Assembly (NCBI GenBank): GCA_002705055.1
Contig: PAHY01000016.1
Span: 1 to 64,000, forward strand
Length of the DNA stretch: 64,000 nt
Reading direction: 5' to 3'
Source of the DNA: Planctomycetota bacterium
GTDB lineage: Bacteria > Planctomycetota > UBA1135
Within the stretch, counting starts at the first letter, position 1; every line of letters starts with the position of its first letter. The notes beneath the pieces are model-generated. The model made no database searches, was not told the DNA's origin, and saw only the letters and a program-made list of their open reading frames with translations. The position numbers and the translations under genes were made by a program. Below are positions 8,620-17,058 of the stretch, in pieces.

Positions 8620-10626
8620 TTAGTCCTTGAGCCCATCCCGGATGTAATCCGAGACCTCATGCAGGCTGGTGATCCCTTCGCGCAGCTTCTTCAGCGCGCT
8701 GTCGGGGATGAGGTCGATGCCGCGCTCGCGGACGACGTGTTCGAGTTTCTTCTCCGACTCGGCTTTGCAGATCATCTCCTGCAGTTCCTCGTCGACCGGC
8801 ACCACTTCATAGATGCCGACGCGGCCCTTGTAGCCTCCCCCGTTGCACTTGGGGCAGTCCGGGGCGTCGCCCGGGCCGTAAACGATCTCGCCCGCTTCCA
8901 TGCCGTGGCGCGCCGCGACGTCATCGGGCAGCTCGACCTGGACCTTGCACTCGGTGCAAAGTCGACGAACGAGACGCTGTGCCTCGATCAGGCGCAGCGC
9001 GGGGCCGAGCAGGAAAGGCTCGATGCCCATGTCCGTGAGGCGCGTCACCACCTGCAGCGCCGAGTTGGTGTGCAGCGTGCTCAGCACCAAGTGGCCGGTC
9101 AGCGCCGCGCGCATGCAGATGCCCGCGGTTTCGGCGTCACGCACCTCACCCACCATGATCACGTCCGGGTCCTGGCGCAGGAAGGCGCGCAGCGCGCCGG
9201 CGAAGGTCATGCCCGCGCTGGCGCGGATCGGCACCTGGTTCAGGCCGTGGAACTTGAATTCGACCGGATCCTCGACGGTGACGATGTTCTTGTCCGGCGT
9301 GTTGGTCAGGTTCAGCGCGCAGTACAGCGTCGTCGACTTACCCGAGCCCGTCGGGCCGGTGACGAACATCAGTCCGTGGTGCGCGTTCGCTGCCTCGATG
9401 AAGTCCGCGGCCTGGCGATCGCTGAAGCCCAGGAACTCCATGTTGTCCGGGATGCCATCCTTGTCGAGGATACGCAGCACCATCTTCTCGCCGTAGCAGG
9501 TCGGCACGGTCGAGGCGCGCAGGTCCACGCGGGACTTGCCGTCGCGCATCATGATGCCGCCGTCCTGCGGGACCCGCTTCTCGGCGATGTCCATCTTCGA
9601 CAGGATCTTGAGCCGCGAGATCATCTGCGGGAACAGATGCTTCGGCGGCGTCTCAAACTCGCTCAGCTTGCCGTCAATGCGGAAGCGAATCCGCACATCG
9701 TTCTCGTAGGGTTCGAGGTGAAGGTCACTCGCGCCGCGGCGCACGCCTTCGGCCAGGACGTGGTTGACGAGGCGCAGCACCTGCGACTCGGGTCCGGGCG
9801 GCAGTGGGCGGCGCAGGTCGACGTCGACGACGTCGTCGTACTCCTCCAGATCCCCGCCTTCTGATCCGCCAAAGTCGCCGCCGCCGAAGTCCGACTCCAA
9901 GCCACCACCCAGGCCGCTGTCCAAGCCGCCGCCCAGTCCGGCATCGAGGCCGGCTCCCAGACCGCCGCCGAGACCATCCATCAGTCCGCCGGCTGCCGGC
10001 GGCACCGTCTCTTCGACTTCATGCCCGGTCGTTTGTTCCGCGGCCGGTGCGTCGGCTGCGAGATTCGCCAGGCCGGCGAGATCGGCGAGAGGGCCGGCAT
10101 CGGGCGGCGTGGCGACGCCGGCGGCCAGCGCGGTCTCGATGCGCTGACGAAGCGTACGCGTGCCGGGGTGCAGCACGATCGCCTTGCCGCTCGCAAGGCG
10201 CGCCTCTTCCCCCAGTTGGGGATCCGCGGCATCGGCCGTGACGAGATGCAGAGCGCCGTCGCGCTCGGCCAAAGGCTGCACCCCGCGCTCGACGCACCAG
10301 CTCGGATCCAGACCGGCGCGATCCGCCACCGCTCCCAGCACGATCTCCAGCTCGCCCCATTCAGTCGAACTGCCATCCGGTCGCCGCTCCACGACGATCT
10401 CGCCGCCCATCAGCTGCTCTTCGAGCTCGAACCACGAACGACCGAGCGAGGTCGCGAGGCACTGCGCGATGGCCGACTCGGCCACCTTGCCGGACTTCAG
10501 CAGGCGGTCTTCGACTTCGACGGATCCGGCGTCCGCCGGGATCGCCAGCGCTGCGAGGTCCTCCGCGCCGAGCAGGCCGGCTGCCAGGACCTGGCGCGCG
10601 AGGAAGGAGTTCGGTTCCGATGTCAT
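8620..10626 (-). CDS. GspE/PilB family assembly ATPase
   Basis: Walker A GPTGSGKSTTLY, RQDPDVIMVGEVRD, CTEC...CPKC zinc motif; Gly-rich interdomain linker. Confidence 0.93.
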   Translation of the reverse strand: MTSEPNSFLARQVLAAGLLGAEDLAALAIPADAGSVEVEDRLLKSGKVAESAIAQCLATSLGRSWFELEEQLMGGEIVVERRPDGSSTEWGELEIVLGAVADRAGLDPSWCVERGVQPLAERDGALHLVTADAADPQLGEEARLASGKAIVLHPGTRTLRQRIETALAAGVATPPDAGPLADLAGLANLAADAPAAEQTTGHEVEETVPPAAGGLMDGLGGGLGAGLDAGLGGGLDSGLGGGLESDFGGGDFGGSEGGDLEEYDDVVDVDLRRPLPPGPESQVLRLVNHVLAEGVRRGASDLHLEPYENDVRIRFRIDGKLSEFETPPKHLFPQMISRLKILSKMDIAEKRVPQDGGIMMRDGKSRVDLRASTVPTCYGEKMVLRILDKDGIPDNMEFLGFSDRQAADFIEAANAHHGLMFVTGPTGSGKSTTLYCALNLTNTPDKNIVTVEDPVEFKFHGLNQVPIRASAGMTFAGALRAFLRQDPDVIMVGEVRDAETAGICMRAALTGHLVLSTLHTNSALQVVTRLTDMGIEPFLLGPALRLIEAQRLVRRLCTECKVQVELPDDVAARHGMEAGEIVYGPGDAPDCPKCNGGGYKGRVGIYEVVPVDEELQEMICKAESEKKLEHVVRERGIDLIPDSALKKLREGITSLHEVSDYIRDGLKD

Positions 10627-10669
10627 GGGAGGAGAGGGAATTCCCCCGTCCTCTTCGGCCGAATTCGCC

Positions 10670-11257
10670 CTAGGGCTGTTGCACGGGCGGCCCTTCCGCG
10701 GCCCCCTCGAGCGTCTCCTCGGGCAGATCCGCGATCAGCTTCGCCTTGGTGCGGAGCAAGCTCAGCCGAGGGAAGTCGTACAAGTGCATGGTGTAGTCCT
10801 TCTCGAGATAACGGACCGTCACCTCGGGTCCGGCGATCCGTCGCACCTCGACCAGCACCCCATCCGCGACCCCCATCCGCGCGCCCTCTTCGTAGTGGCG
10901 CCCGTTGATGAAGGCCAGGCTCTGCTGGGAAGGCCGCGCGATCACCGACTGCAGCTCGAGCATCGGCGCCTCGCCGGCATCTTCGACCGCCTCGCCGACC
11001 GGCCCGCGGTCCTCGATCACTTCATTGCCGCGGTCGCGCGCATCCATGCGCTCGGCCATGCGGAAGGGGTCAAAGTCGAGCGCCAGCTCCTCGCCCGGGG
11101 CGCGATGCGAGAGCGAATCCGCCGGTACGCTCGGCAGCACATCGGGGATGTCCAGCAGGCCGGCGACGTCCTCGGGATCCTGGCCGCGACTCCAACCGGA
11201 GTACGCCAGCAGGACCGCCACGACGATCAGCACGTGGGTCTTCAGCTTCTCGAGCAT
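10670..11257 (-). CDS. PilP/GspC-like pilus alignment protein
   Basis: Single TM, operon position next to PilO-like gene, small C-terminal beta domain. Confidence 0.5.
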   Translation of the reverse strand: MLEKLKTHVLIVVAVLLAYSGWSRGQDPEDVAGLLDIPDVLPSVPADSLSHRAPGEELALDFDPFRMAERMDARDRGNEVIEDRGPVGEAVEDAGEAPMLELQSVIARPSQQSLAFINGRHYEEGARMGVADGVLVEVRRIAGPEVTVRYLEKDYTMHLYDFPRLSLLRTKAKLIADLPEETLEGAAEGPPVQQP

Positions 11258-11829
11258 CAGGCCCCGCCTCCGTACATCCGAGCGCGCTTCTGCGCCGTCG
11301 TCTCGCCGACGAAGCAGCGCACCGTCGCGCGCAACGAGAGCGTGTTGTTCTGGGGCCGGATCGCGAACTCATCGATGCGCAGATAGCGGTCGCCGCGTTC
11401 GAGCAGGTCCATCAGCTCAACCAGCTGCTCGAAGCTACCGGTCACCATCAGCTCCCGAATGTAGAAGGTGTAGTCCATGATGGACTCCGACTTCCGTTCG
11501 GTGCTGGCCAGCATCTTGGCACCCGACTCGCCGATCGCCGCCTTGATGTAGTTATCCCAATCGGTGGGATTCTTCTCGGCGACCATGCGCTCTTCAAAGG
11601 AGCCCGTCTGCCCTTCCAGCTCGCGAATCTCCTCGACCCAGGTCGCGAGCTTCGACAGAGACTCGCGGTCCTCGCGTGCTTGCACCAGGCGCTTTTCCAG
11701 CGGCCCGAGCAGCGCGAACCAGCCGACCACCAGCAGGATGCCGGCGACGAAGCCGCGGTAGCCTTCGTCGGTCGCCGTCCACTTCAGGACGTTGCCCTTC
11801 AGCTTGACGAGGTCTTCTTTGACTCCCAT
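11257..11829 (-). CDS. PilO-like (GspM-like) protein
   Basis: Size, single N-terminal TM and coiled coil, position between PilMN-like and PilP-like genes. Confidence 0.5.
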   Translation of the reverse strand: MGVKEDLVKLKGNVLKWTATDEGYRGFVAGILLVVGWFALLGPLEKRLVQAREDRESLSKLATWVEEIRELEGQTGSFEERMVAEKNPTDWDNYIKAAIGESGAKMLASTERKSESIMDYTFYIRELMVTGSFEQLVELMDLLERGDRYLRIDEFAIRPQNNTLSLRATVRCFVGETTAQKRARMYGGGA

Positions 11830-11831
11830 GG

Positions 11832-13373
11832 CTAGTGCCCCATGCCGGGCGAGCGCGCCTCGATGGTGAACAGGAAACGTTCTTCGCCGTTCTCTTCCTG
11901 CGTGGAGATGCTGGAGTTGCCGATGTTCGGGAACACCGACGAGATCGTCTTGCTCGCCTTCAGCGCGCTGACGATCTGTTCGCGTTCGTCGCCGAGGTAG
12001 CCGTCGTAGCTAGGCAGGAACATGCCCAGCTTGAGTCGCCGCATCGACTGCAGATCGGGCACCCCGCTTTCGCCGCCGTCTTCATCCTCATCGTCGCCGA
12101 CGAGCGTGGGCACGAACTTGTACGGGTACATGCCTTCGAGGTCGGTCAGCCAGCAGCCGTCCGGGGTCGCTGCGCCGATCTCAAGCAGCAGCTGGCCCCA
12201 GTAGACGCGCTGCACCAGGAACGCTTCGGCCACGCCGACTTCGATTCCCATCGCGTCGCGCAGATCGACGATGTCTTCGCGCGTGATCTCGCGCTCAACC
12301 ATCAGCTCTTCGATCGAAGCTTCCATCGCGGCGACTTCGTCGAGCACCGAGCTTCCTTTGCTCCACAGGTGCGCCGCCCCGACCAGCAGCGCGGCTGCAG
12401 CCGGCAGCGCGTGCTTCAGCGGGAAGGAAGGGCGCTCGCCTTCCACGGCCAGGACGGATCCCAACTCGAGCGGCGCCTGGCGCCCACGGCGCGAAGCGCC
12501 GCACAGCATCGCAGCCAGCGCCGCGCGCTTCACCGGCACTTCCGGCGCGTGCACGACCGGCACATTCAAGCTGGCGCAGCAGGGCTGCACCACCGGCAGG
12601 TCGGCTTCGTTGCAGTGCAATATCACACCGCTGAGTTCGCCCAGCTGCAGCTCGGTCTGGGCCGCCGCCGCCAGGCGCTGCAGCACCGAGCTGAGCGCCG
12701 CCACTTTGGCCTCGCCCTGCGTCGGCACCGTCTGGCGCGCCACCGGAACACCACGGAAACACAGCAGCGCCACGCTCTCCGGCTCGTCGACCAGCACGCG
12801 GATCTCGACCTTCCACTTGCGCGGCGTCTTCTTCTTTTTGCGCGCCAGCGCGTCGACCACGTGGGTGGTCGAGAGGAAGTGAATGTTGTGGCGGCCGATC
12901 GGCTTCAGCCCGTCCAGGACCGAAAGGCCGATGCGACGCGGGAAGAACAGCAGGCTCTTCAGCTTGATCTTGTTCGTCCCGGCCTTGTTCTCACGCGAAG
13001 AGACGCCGCCCGGCAGGCGCCCGGCAAGGCGGTCCGCCAGCTGCCCCTGCGCCTGGATCTGATTGCCGTCATCGGCGCGAGCCGTCGACAGGAAATCCAG
13101 CGTCGGATCGAGGCCGATCGCGACGTTGCGCCCGAGCTCCCCGCGCTCGAGCAGCTGCTGCAGCGTGGCAGCGAGCTTGCCGTCTTCGACCGGATACTCC
13201 TTCACGGAGCTCAGGTTCTGCAAGCCGTCTTCCAGCTTGCCAGCGAAGACGTGCACCGAACGCTGACCGACCAAGATGCCACTGGCCTTGGGGCCAGTCA
13301 CCTTGGGAGCGGCATCACCCTTCTGCTTGCGCAGCGCGGCGAGCTTCTCTTTGACGGCGTCGAGTGCGGACAT
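11832..13373 (-). CDS. Fused PilM-PilN (GspL-like) protein
   Basis: Actin-like N-terminal half (GILVGQRSVHVFAGKL...) followed by TM and PilN-like region; start MSALDAVKEK chosen at 13373. Confidence 0.5.
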   Translation of the reverse strand: MSALDAVKEKLAALRKQKGDAAPKVTGPKASGILVGQRSVHVFAGKLEDGLQNLSSVKEYPVEDGKLAATLQQLLERGELGRNVAIGLDPTLDFLSTARADDGNQIQAQGQLADRLAGRLPGGVSSRENKAGTNKIKLKSLLFFPRRIGLSVLDGLKPIGRHNIHFLSTTHVVDALARKKKKTPRKWKVEIRVLVDEPESVALLCFRGVPVARQTVPTQGEAKVAALSSVLQRLAAAAQTELQLGELSGVILHCNEADLPVVQPCCASLNVPVVHAPEVPVKRAALAAMLCGASRRGRQAPLELGSVLAVEGERPSFPLKHALPAAAALLVGAAHLWSKGSSVLDEVAAMEASIEELMVEREITREDIVDLRDAMGIEVGVAEAFLVQRVYWGQLLLEIGAATPDGCWLTDLEGMYPYKFVPTLVGDDEDEDGGESGVPDLQSMRRLKLGMFLPSYDGYLGDEREQIVSALKASKTISSVFPNIGNSSISTQEENGEERFLFTIEARSPGMGH

Positions 13374-13401
13374 GAAGTGGAATCGGGGGCTTCCATGCAA
13401 G

Positions 13402-13434
13402 TCGGGCCCGCGGTCAGGTTGACCGAGGGCCCGA
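13402..13434 (-). terminator. Stem-loop between pilin 1 and pilMN-like gene (attenuator/processing hairpin?)
   Basis: TCGGGCCC-gc-GGTCA-ggt-TGACC-ga-GGGCCCGA; no T-run follows on the minus strand. Confidence 0.5.
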
Positions 13435-13457
13435 GCTCATCTGTTCCCAGAAGGGTC

Positions 13458-13886
13458 TTACTTGACCGGGATCAGTTCCTCGGCGAGCGAGCTGCGGCTG
13501 CGCACGAAGCCGTCCTGGTCCCAGGTCACGGTGTAGTTACCGAAGCCCGAGGAAGCACCCGAACGGGTGAGGCGCAGTTCCCACTGGGTCTGCCAGTCGT
13601 AGCTGGTGAAGGTACCGACCGAGAAGTGGTTCGGGGTCGGCAGCTTGACGTCGAGCTGCGAGATGTTCTGGGCGTACTCACCAGTGCGGGCGTTGTGACG
13701 CTCCTGACCAGCTTCAACCTGGGCCAGGTAGTTGAACGCTTCGGCGGCCTTGGCGCGCTCGACGGCGGTCTGGTAACGCGGCACCGCCATCATGGCGAGC
13801 ACACCGAGGATGACAACGACGATGGTCAGCTCGACGAGCGAGAAGCCAGCCTGGCCGTTGTTCCGGAGGGACTTGAAGGTTTTCAT
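13458..13886 (-). CDS. Type IV pilin paralog 1 of array
   Basis: QAGFSLVELTIVVVILGVLAMMAVPRYQTAVERAK; shared core WQTQWELRLTRSGASSGFGNYTVTWDQDGF. Confidence 0.88.
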   Translation of the reverse strand: MKTFKSLRNNGQAGFSLVELTIVVVILGVLAMMAVPRYQTAVERAKAAEAFNYLAQVEAGQERHNARTGEYAQNISQLDVKLPTPNHFSVGTFTSYDWQTQWELRLTRSGASSGFGNYTVTWDQDGFVRSRSSLAEELIPVK

Positions 13887-13941
13887 TCGATTGGTTTGAC
13901 GGGTGTCAGTTGGAGGGTATTCCCGATACGCATCGTGTCGG

Positions 13942-13975
13942 GGCGAAACAGTTATCGGGATGACAGTGTTTCGCC
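13942..13975 (-). terminator. Stem-loop overlapping 3' end of pilin 2
   Basis: GGCGAAACA ... TGTTTCGCC perfect 9-bp arms, extended by GTTATC/GATGAC; stop codon lies inside. Confidence 0.45.
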
Positions 13976-14428
13976 TTGAGTCTCCAGGAGGATTTTTCGG
14001 TGATACCCCCTGGGAAGGAGGGAATCCGGGATCGTGCTGGGCCCGATCAGGAAGCCATCCTGAGACCAGACAATGGTGTAGCGACCAAAGCCGTTCGTGG
14101 CGCCTTCACGGCGCAGGACGATCCGATAGCCGGTCTCCCAGTTCCCCGAGTCATGCGAGGACAGACGAAAACCGAGCGGCAGCGAGCCTTCGAGATCGAG
14201 GGCGCGCAGCGTGCGCGCGTACATCCCGTTCTCGATCGAGTAGCGCTCCTGAGAAGCCTGCAGCTGAGCCAGCGTGGAGAACGCCTGCGTCGCGCGCGCG
14301 CGCTCGATCGCAAACTGATAGCGCGGCAGCGCAGCCACGACCAGCACGCCGATGATCGTGACCACGACGGCGAGCTCCACCATCGTGAAGCCGCCAGCGC
14401 GGGTCGCTCGGGATCGGAGGGTCTGCAT
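13952..14428 (-). CDS. Type IV pilin paralog 2 of array
   Basis: AGGFTMVELAVVVTIIGVLVVAALPRYQFAIERAR; core NGFGRYTIVWSQDGF. Confidence 0.85.
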   Translation of the reverse strand: MQTLRSRATRAGGFTMVELAVVVTIIGVLVVAALPRYQFAIERARATQAFSTLAQLQASQERYSIENGMYARTLRALDLEGSLPLGFRLSSHDSGNWETGYRIVLRREGATNGFGRYTIVWSQDGFLIGPSTIPDSLLPRGYHRKILLETQGETLSSR

Positions 14429-14442
14429 GGGCGGGGCGACGC

Positions 14443-14456
14443 AAGAGACGTCTCTT
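14443..14456. promoter_or_regulatory. 14-bp perfect palindrome AAGAGACGTCTCTT upstream of pilin 2 start
   Basis: Exact self-complementarity; 15 nt from ATG at 14428. Confidence 0.4.
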
Positions 14457-14496
14457 CCCTATCGACCAGCCGGTTCGGCCGACTTCACCGGAACGC

Positions 14497-14529
14497 AAAA
14501 CCCGCGAGTGTGTTGGGCACACCCGCGGG
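14497..14529 (-). terminator. Intrinsic terminator-like hairpin downstream of pilin 3
   Basis: CCCGCG-a-GTGTG-loop-CACAC-c-CGCGGG followed on the minus strand by TTTT. Confidence 0.7.
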
Positions 14530-14554
14530 CGGAAAATCACACGGACAGATAGAT

Positions 14555-14983
14555 CTACATCACCGGCAGCAGATCGTTCTTGATCGAGCTGCGACCGCGA
14601 GTGAAACCGTCCTGGTTCCAGGTCACGGTGTAGTTGCCGAAGCCGGACGAAGCGCCCTGACGGGTCAGACGCAGTTCCCACTGAGTCTGCCAGTTGTAGG
14701 AGCTGAAGTTGCCGACGCTGAAGTGCTGCGGCGAGCTCATCTTGATATCGAGCTGGCCCATGTTCTTCGCGTACTCGCCGGTGCGGGCGTTGTGGCGCTC
14801 CTGCGCGCCCTCGATTTGAGACAGATAGGTGAAGGCTTCCGCAGCCTTCGCACGCTCGACGGCGGTCTGGTAGCGAGGCACGGCCATCATCGAGAGAACG
14901 CCCAGAATGACGACCACGATCGTCAGTTCGACGAGCGAGAAACCAGCCGATCCTTGAGCGGGGGTTTGCTTGTAAGTTTTCAT
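14555..14983 (-). CDS. Type IV pilin paralog 3 of array
   Basis: SAGFSLVELTIVVVILGVLSMMAVPRYQTAVERAK; core GASSGFGNYTVTWNQDGF. Confidence 0.88.
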   Translation of the reverse strand: MKTYKQTPAQGSAGFSLVELTIVVVILGVLSMMAVPRYQTAVERAKAAEAFTYLSQIEGAQERHNARTGEYAKNMGQLDIKMSSPQHFSVGNFSSYNWQTQWELRLTRQGASSGFGNYTVTWNQDGFTRGRSSIKNDLLPVM

Positions 14984-15077
14984 CAGTAGTTCAAACAGAA
15001 AGAAGGAGGCTCCCGCCCAATGTGGGGCTGGCGGGGAGAGCGGTCATCCCGCTCCGTCGCCTTTCGACGAAGGCGAC

Positions 15078-15092
15078 GTCCCGCCTTGAGAC
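15078..15092. promoter_or_regulatory. Pilin-array palindrome-like element (GTCCCGCCTTGAGAC)
   Basis: Matches degenerate GTCTCrACTTGAGAC seen upstream of other array members; upstream of pilin 3. Confidence 0.35.
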
Positions 15093-15144
15093 AATCGGCC
15101 CAATAAGAGACAGGCCGGCGCGCGGGCAGAGTGGAAAAGAAGAT

Positions 15145-15176
15145 GCGCCCGCGACCTCTCCCCAGGCCACGGGCGC
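15145..15176 (-). terminator. Terminator-like hairpin downstream of pilin 4
   Basis: GCGCCCG ... CGGGCGC arms, minus strand then reads ATCTTCTTTTCC. Confidence 0.55.
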
Positions 15177-15207
15177 GATTCCCCTAACTCGAATCTCTCA
15201 GATTCCT

Positions 15208-15636
15208 TTACAGGACAGGAATCAGATCGGTGTGGATGGAGCTGCGCGAGCGCACGAACCCATCCTGGTTCCAGGTGACCGTGTACGCACCAAAGCCGCT
15301 CGAGGCGCCGGCGCGGGTCAAACGGAGCTCCCACTGGGTCTGCCAGTTGTAGGAGGTGAAGTTGCCCACGGTGAAGTGGTTCGGCTTCTTGACCTTGATG
15401 TCCAGACGGCCCAGCTGCTTGGCGTACTCGCCGGTGCGGGCGTTGTGGCGCTCCTGGGCGCCCTCGATCTGAGCCAGGTAGGTGTAGGCCTCCGAGGCCT
15501 TGGCACGCTCGACGGCAGTCTGATAACGCGGCACCGCCATCATGGCGAGCACACCGAGAATGACGACCACGATGGTCAGTTCGACGAGCGAGAAGCCGGC
15601 CTGTTGGCCGCCGGCGGTGTTCTTGAAGGTCTTCAT
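15208..15636 (-). CDS. Type IV pilin paralog 4 of array
   Basis: QAGFSLVELTIVVVILGVLAMMAVPRYQTAVERAK; core GASSGFGAYTVTWNQDGF. Confidence 0.88.
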   Translation of the reverse strand: MKTFKNTAGGQQAGFSLVELTIVVVILGVLAMMAVPRYQTAVERAKASEAYTYLAQIEGAQERHNARTGEYAKQLGRLDIKVKKPNHFTVGNFTSYNWQTQWELRLTRAGASSGFGAYTVTWNQDGFVRSRSSIHTDLIPVL

Positions 15637-15696
15637 GATGGGATCCGGGTGATGCTGTCCTGTGGAATCCTGCGCTCTGAGGCGCCTAAAACGGCC

Positions 15697-15732
15697 GGAA
15701 GCCCGACCGATACAGCTATCGGCCGGGCTTCC
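15697..15732 (-). terminator. Terminator-like hairpin downstream of pilin 5
   Basis: GGAAGCCCG-a-CCGAT-acagct-ATCGG-c-CGGGCTTCC; minus strand continues GGCCGTTTTAGG. Confidence 0.65.
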
Positions 15733-15744
15733 CTTGCAGCTTGA

Positions 15745-16170
15745 CTACTTCGTGCGCAGTTTCTGCGGAATCGAAGAACGACCCGGAGCGAAGCCACGCT
15801 CGTTGTAGGTCACGGTGTAGTTGCCAAAGCCGCTCGAGGCGCCGGTGCGGGTCAGCTTGACCTCCCACTTGGTCTGCCAGTTGGTCGAGGTCGGCGTGCC
15901 GATCGAGAAGTGGTTCGGCTTCGGAGCCTTGATGTCCAGCTTGTTCAGATTGCTGGCGTACTCGCCTGTGCGGGCGTTGTACATCTCTTGGCCTTTGGCA
16001 ATCTGATCCAGATAAACGAAGGCTTCGCTGGCCTTGCTCTGCTCAACGACCGTCTGGTAGCGCGGCACCGCCATCATGGCGAGCACGCCAAGAATGACGA
16101 CCACGATGGTCAGCTCGACCAGCGAGAAGCCGGCCTGGCCCTTGGAAGTGTGGAGGGAGTGGAGTTTCAT
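15745..16170 (-). CDS. Type IV pilin paralog 5 of array
   Basis: QAGFSLVELTIVVVILGVLAMMAVPRYQTVVEQSK; core GASSGFGNYTVTYNERGF. Confidence 0.88.
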   Translation of the reverse strand: MKLHSLHTSKGQAGFSLVELTIVVVILGVLAMMAVPRYQTVVEQSKASEAFVYLDQIAKGQEMYNARTGEYASNLNKLDIKAPKPNHFSIGTPTSTNWQTKWEVKLTRTGASSGFGNYTVTYNERGFAPGRSSIPQKLRTK

Positions 16171-16249
16171 GGTTCTAAGTAGAGAGTTGCGGTTGTTCGT
16201 TCACCCGCTGCGCTCCTCCATCGAACGAAGGGCGTGCGGAAGTGAAGTG

Positions 16250-16267
16250 AAAAGCAGGCTTTCCTGC
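16250..16267 (-). terminator. Short terminator-like hairpin downstream of pilin 6
   Basis: Minus strand GCAGG-AAAG-CCTGC-TTTT. Confidence 0.5.
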
Positions 16268-16281
16268 GATCCGTGCGCGGC

Positions 16282-16989
16282 CTAGCGGTTTCCGCGGCCC
16301 CGGTTTCCGGTGCGACCGCCGCCTTCGCCGTTGCCGACGCCGTTGTTGCCACGCGGGCCTCGGCCGTTGTTGCCCGAGTTCCCGTTGTTGCCGTTGTTGC
16401 CGTTGCTGTTCGAGCTGCCGCCATTGCTGCCCGAGCTGCCGTTCGCGGGCGGGTTGGCGTTGTTCCCGCTGCCGCCTGAGCTTGAACCGCTGTTCGAGCC
16501 GGCGTTGGAGCTGGAACCACCGCCCGACGAGGAGCTCGCTGACTGCTCGCCCCCATCGCCGGTCGGCGAAAGCGAGGCCGGAATGGAGCAGCGGGGTGCA
16601 TCAAACCCCTGCTCATTCCAGGCCACGCTGTACGCGCCGAAACCCGAGGACGCGCCCGCGCGCGTCAGCTTGAGGTTCCAGCGGGTCTGCCAGTCATAGC
16701 TGCTCAGCGCGCCCACATCGAAGTGCTGCGGGTCGGGCACGCGGATCGACAGCTTGTCCAGAGAGTCTGCATAGCTGCCGTTGCGAGCCTGGTACATCTC
16801 CTGCGCGTTGGCGATGTGCGCGAGGTAGGTGTAGGCCTCGCTGGCCTTGGATCGCTCCACCACCGCGGCATAGCGCGGCACGGCCATCATGGCGAGGACG
16901 CCGAGAATCACGACGACAATCGTGAGTTCGACCAGCGAGAAGCCGGCGCTGGAGCGCGCGGCGGAGACACGGGGGGCATGGATCCTCAT
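16282..16989 (-). CDS. Type IV pilin paralog 6 with ~92-aa Asn/Gly/Ser-rich C-terminal tail
   Basis: SAGFSLVELTIVVVILGVLAMMAVPRY; GASSGFGAYSVAWNEQGF; low-complexity tail; start at 16989 rather than ORF start 17058. Confidence 0.82.
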   Translation of the reverse strand: MRIHAPRVSAARSSAGFSLVELTIVVVILGVLAMMAVPRYAAVVERSKASEAYTYLAHIANAQEMYQARNGSYADSLDKLSIRVPDPQHFDVGALSSYDWQTRWNLKLTRAGASSGFGAYSVAWNEQGFDAPRCSIPASLSPTGDGGEQSASSSSGGGSSSNAGSNSGSSSGGSGNNANPPANGSSGSNGGSSNSNGNNGNNGNSGNNGRGPRGNNGVGNGEGGGRTGNRGRGNR

Positions 16990-17028
16990 GACGTTGGAGG
17001 GGTCTGGCTCAAATCGGCGCAGTGCCCA

Positions 17029-17041
17029 TCTCAACTTGAGA
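17029..17041. promoter_or_regulatory. Pilin-array palindrome TCTCAACTTGAGA upstream of pilin 6
   Basis: Odd-centred perfect inverted repeat ~40 nt upstream of ATG 16989. Confidence 0.5.
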
Positions 17042-17058
17042 GGCAAGCCCCCATTCAC

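Noticed and set aside
11835-13979. 714-aa plus-strand ORF over pilMN and pilin 1
   Set aside because: Antisense to well-supported genes; composition typical of high-GC shadow ORFs.
16310-16699. Pro/Leu-repeat plus-strand ORF over the pilin 6 tail
   Set aside because: Reverse-complement reading of the Asn/Gly/Ser repeat; no independent support.
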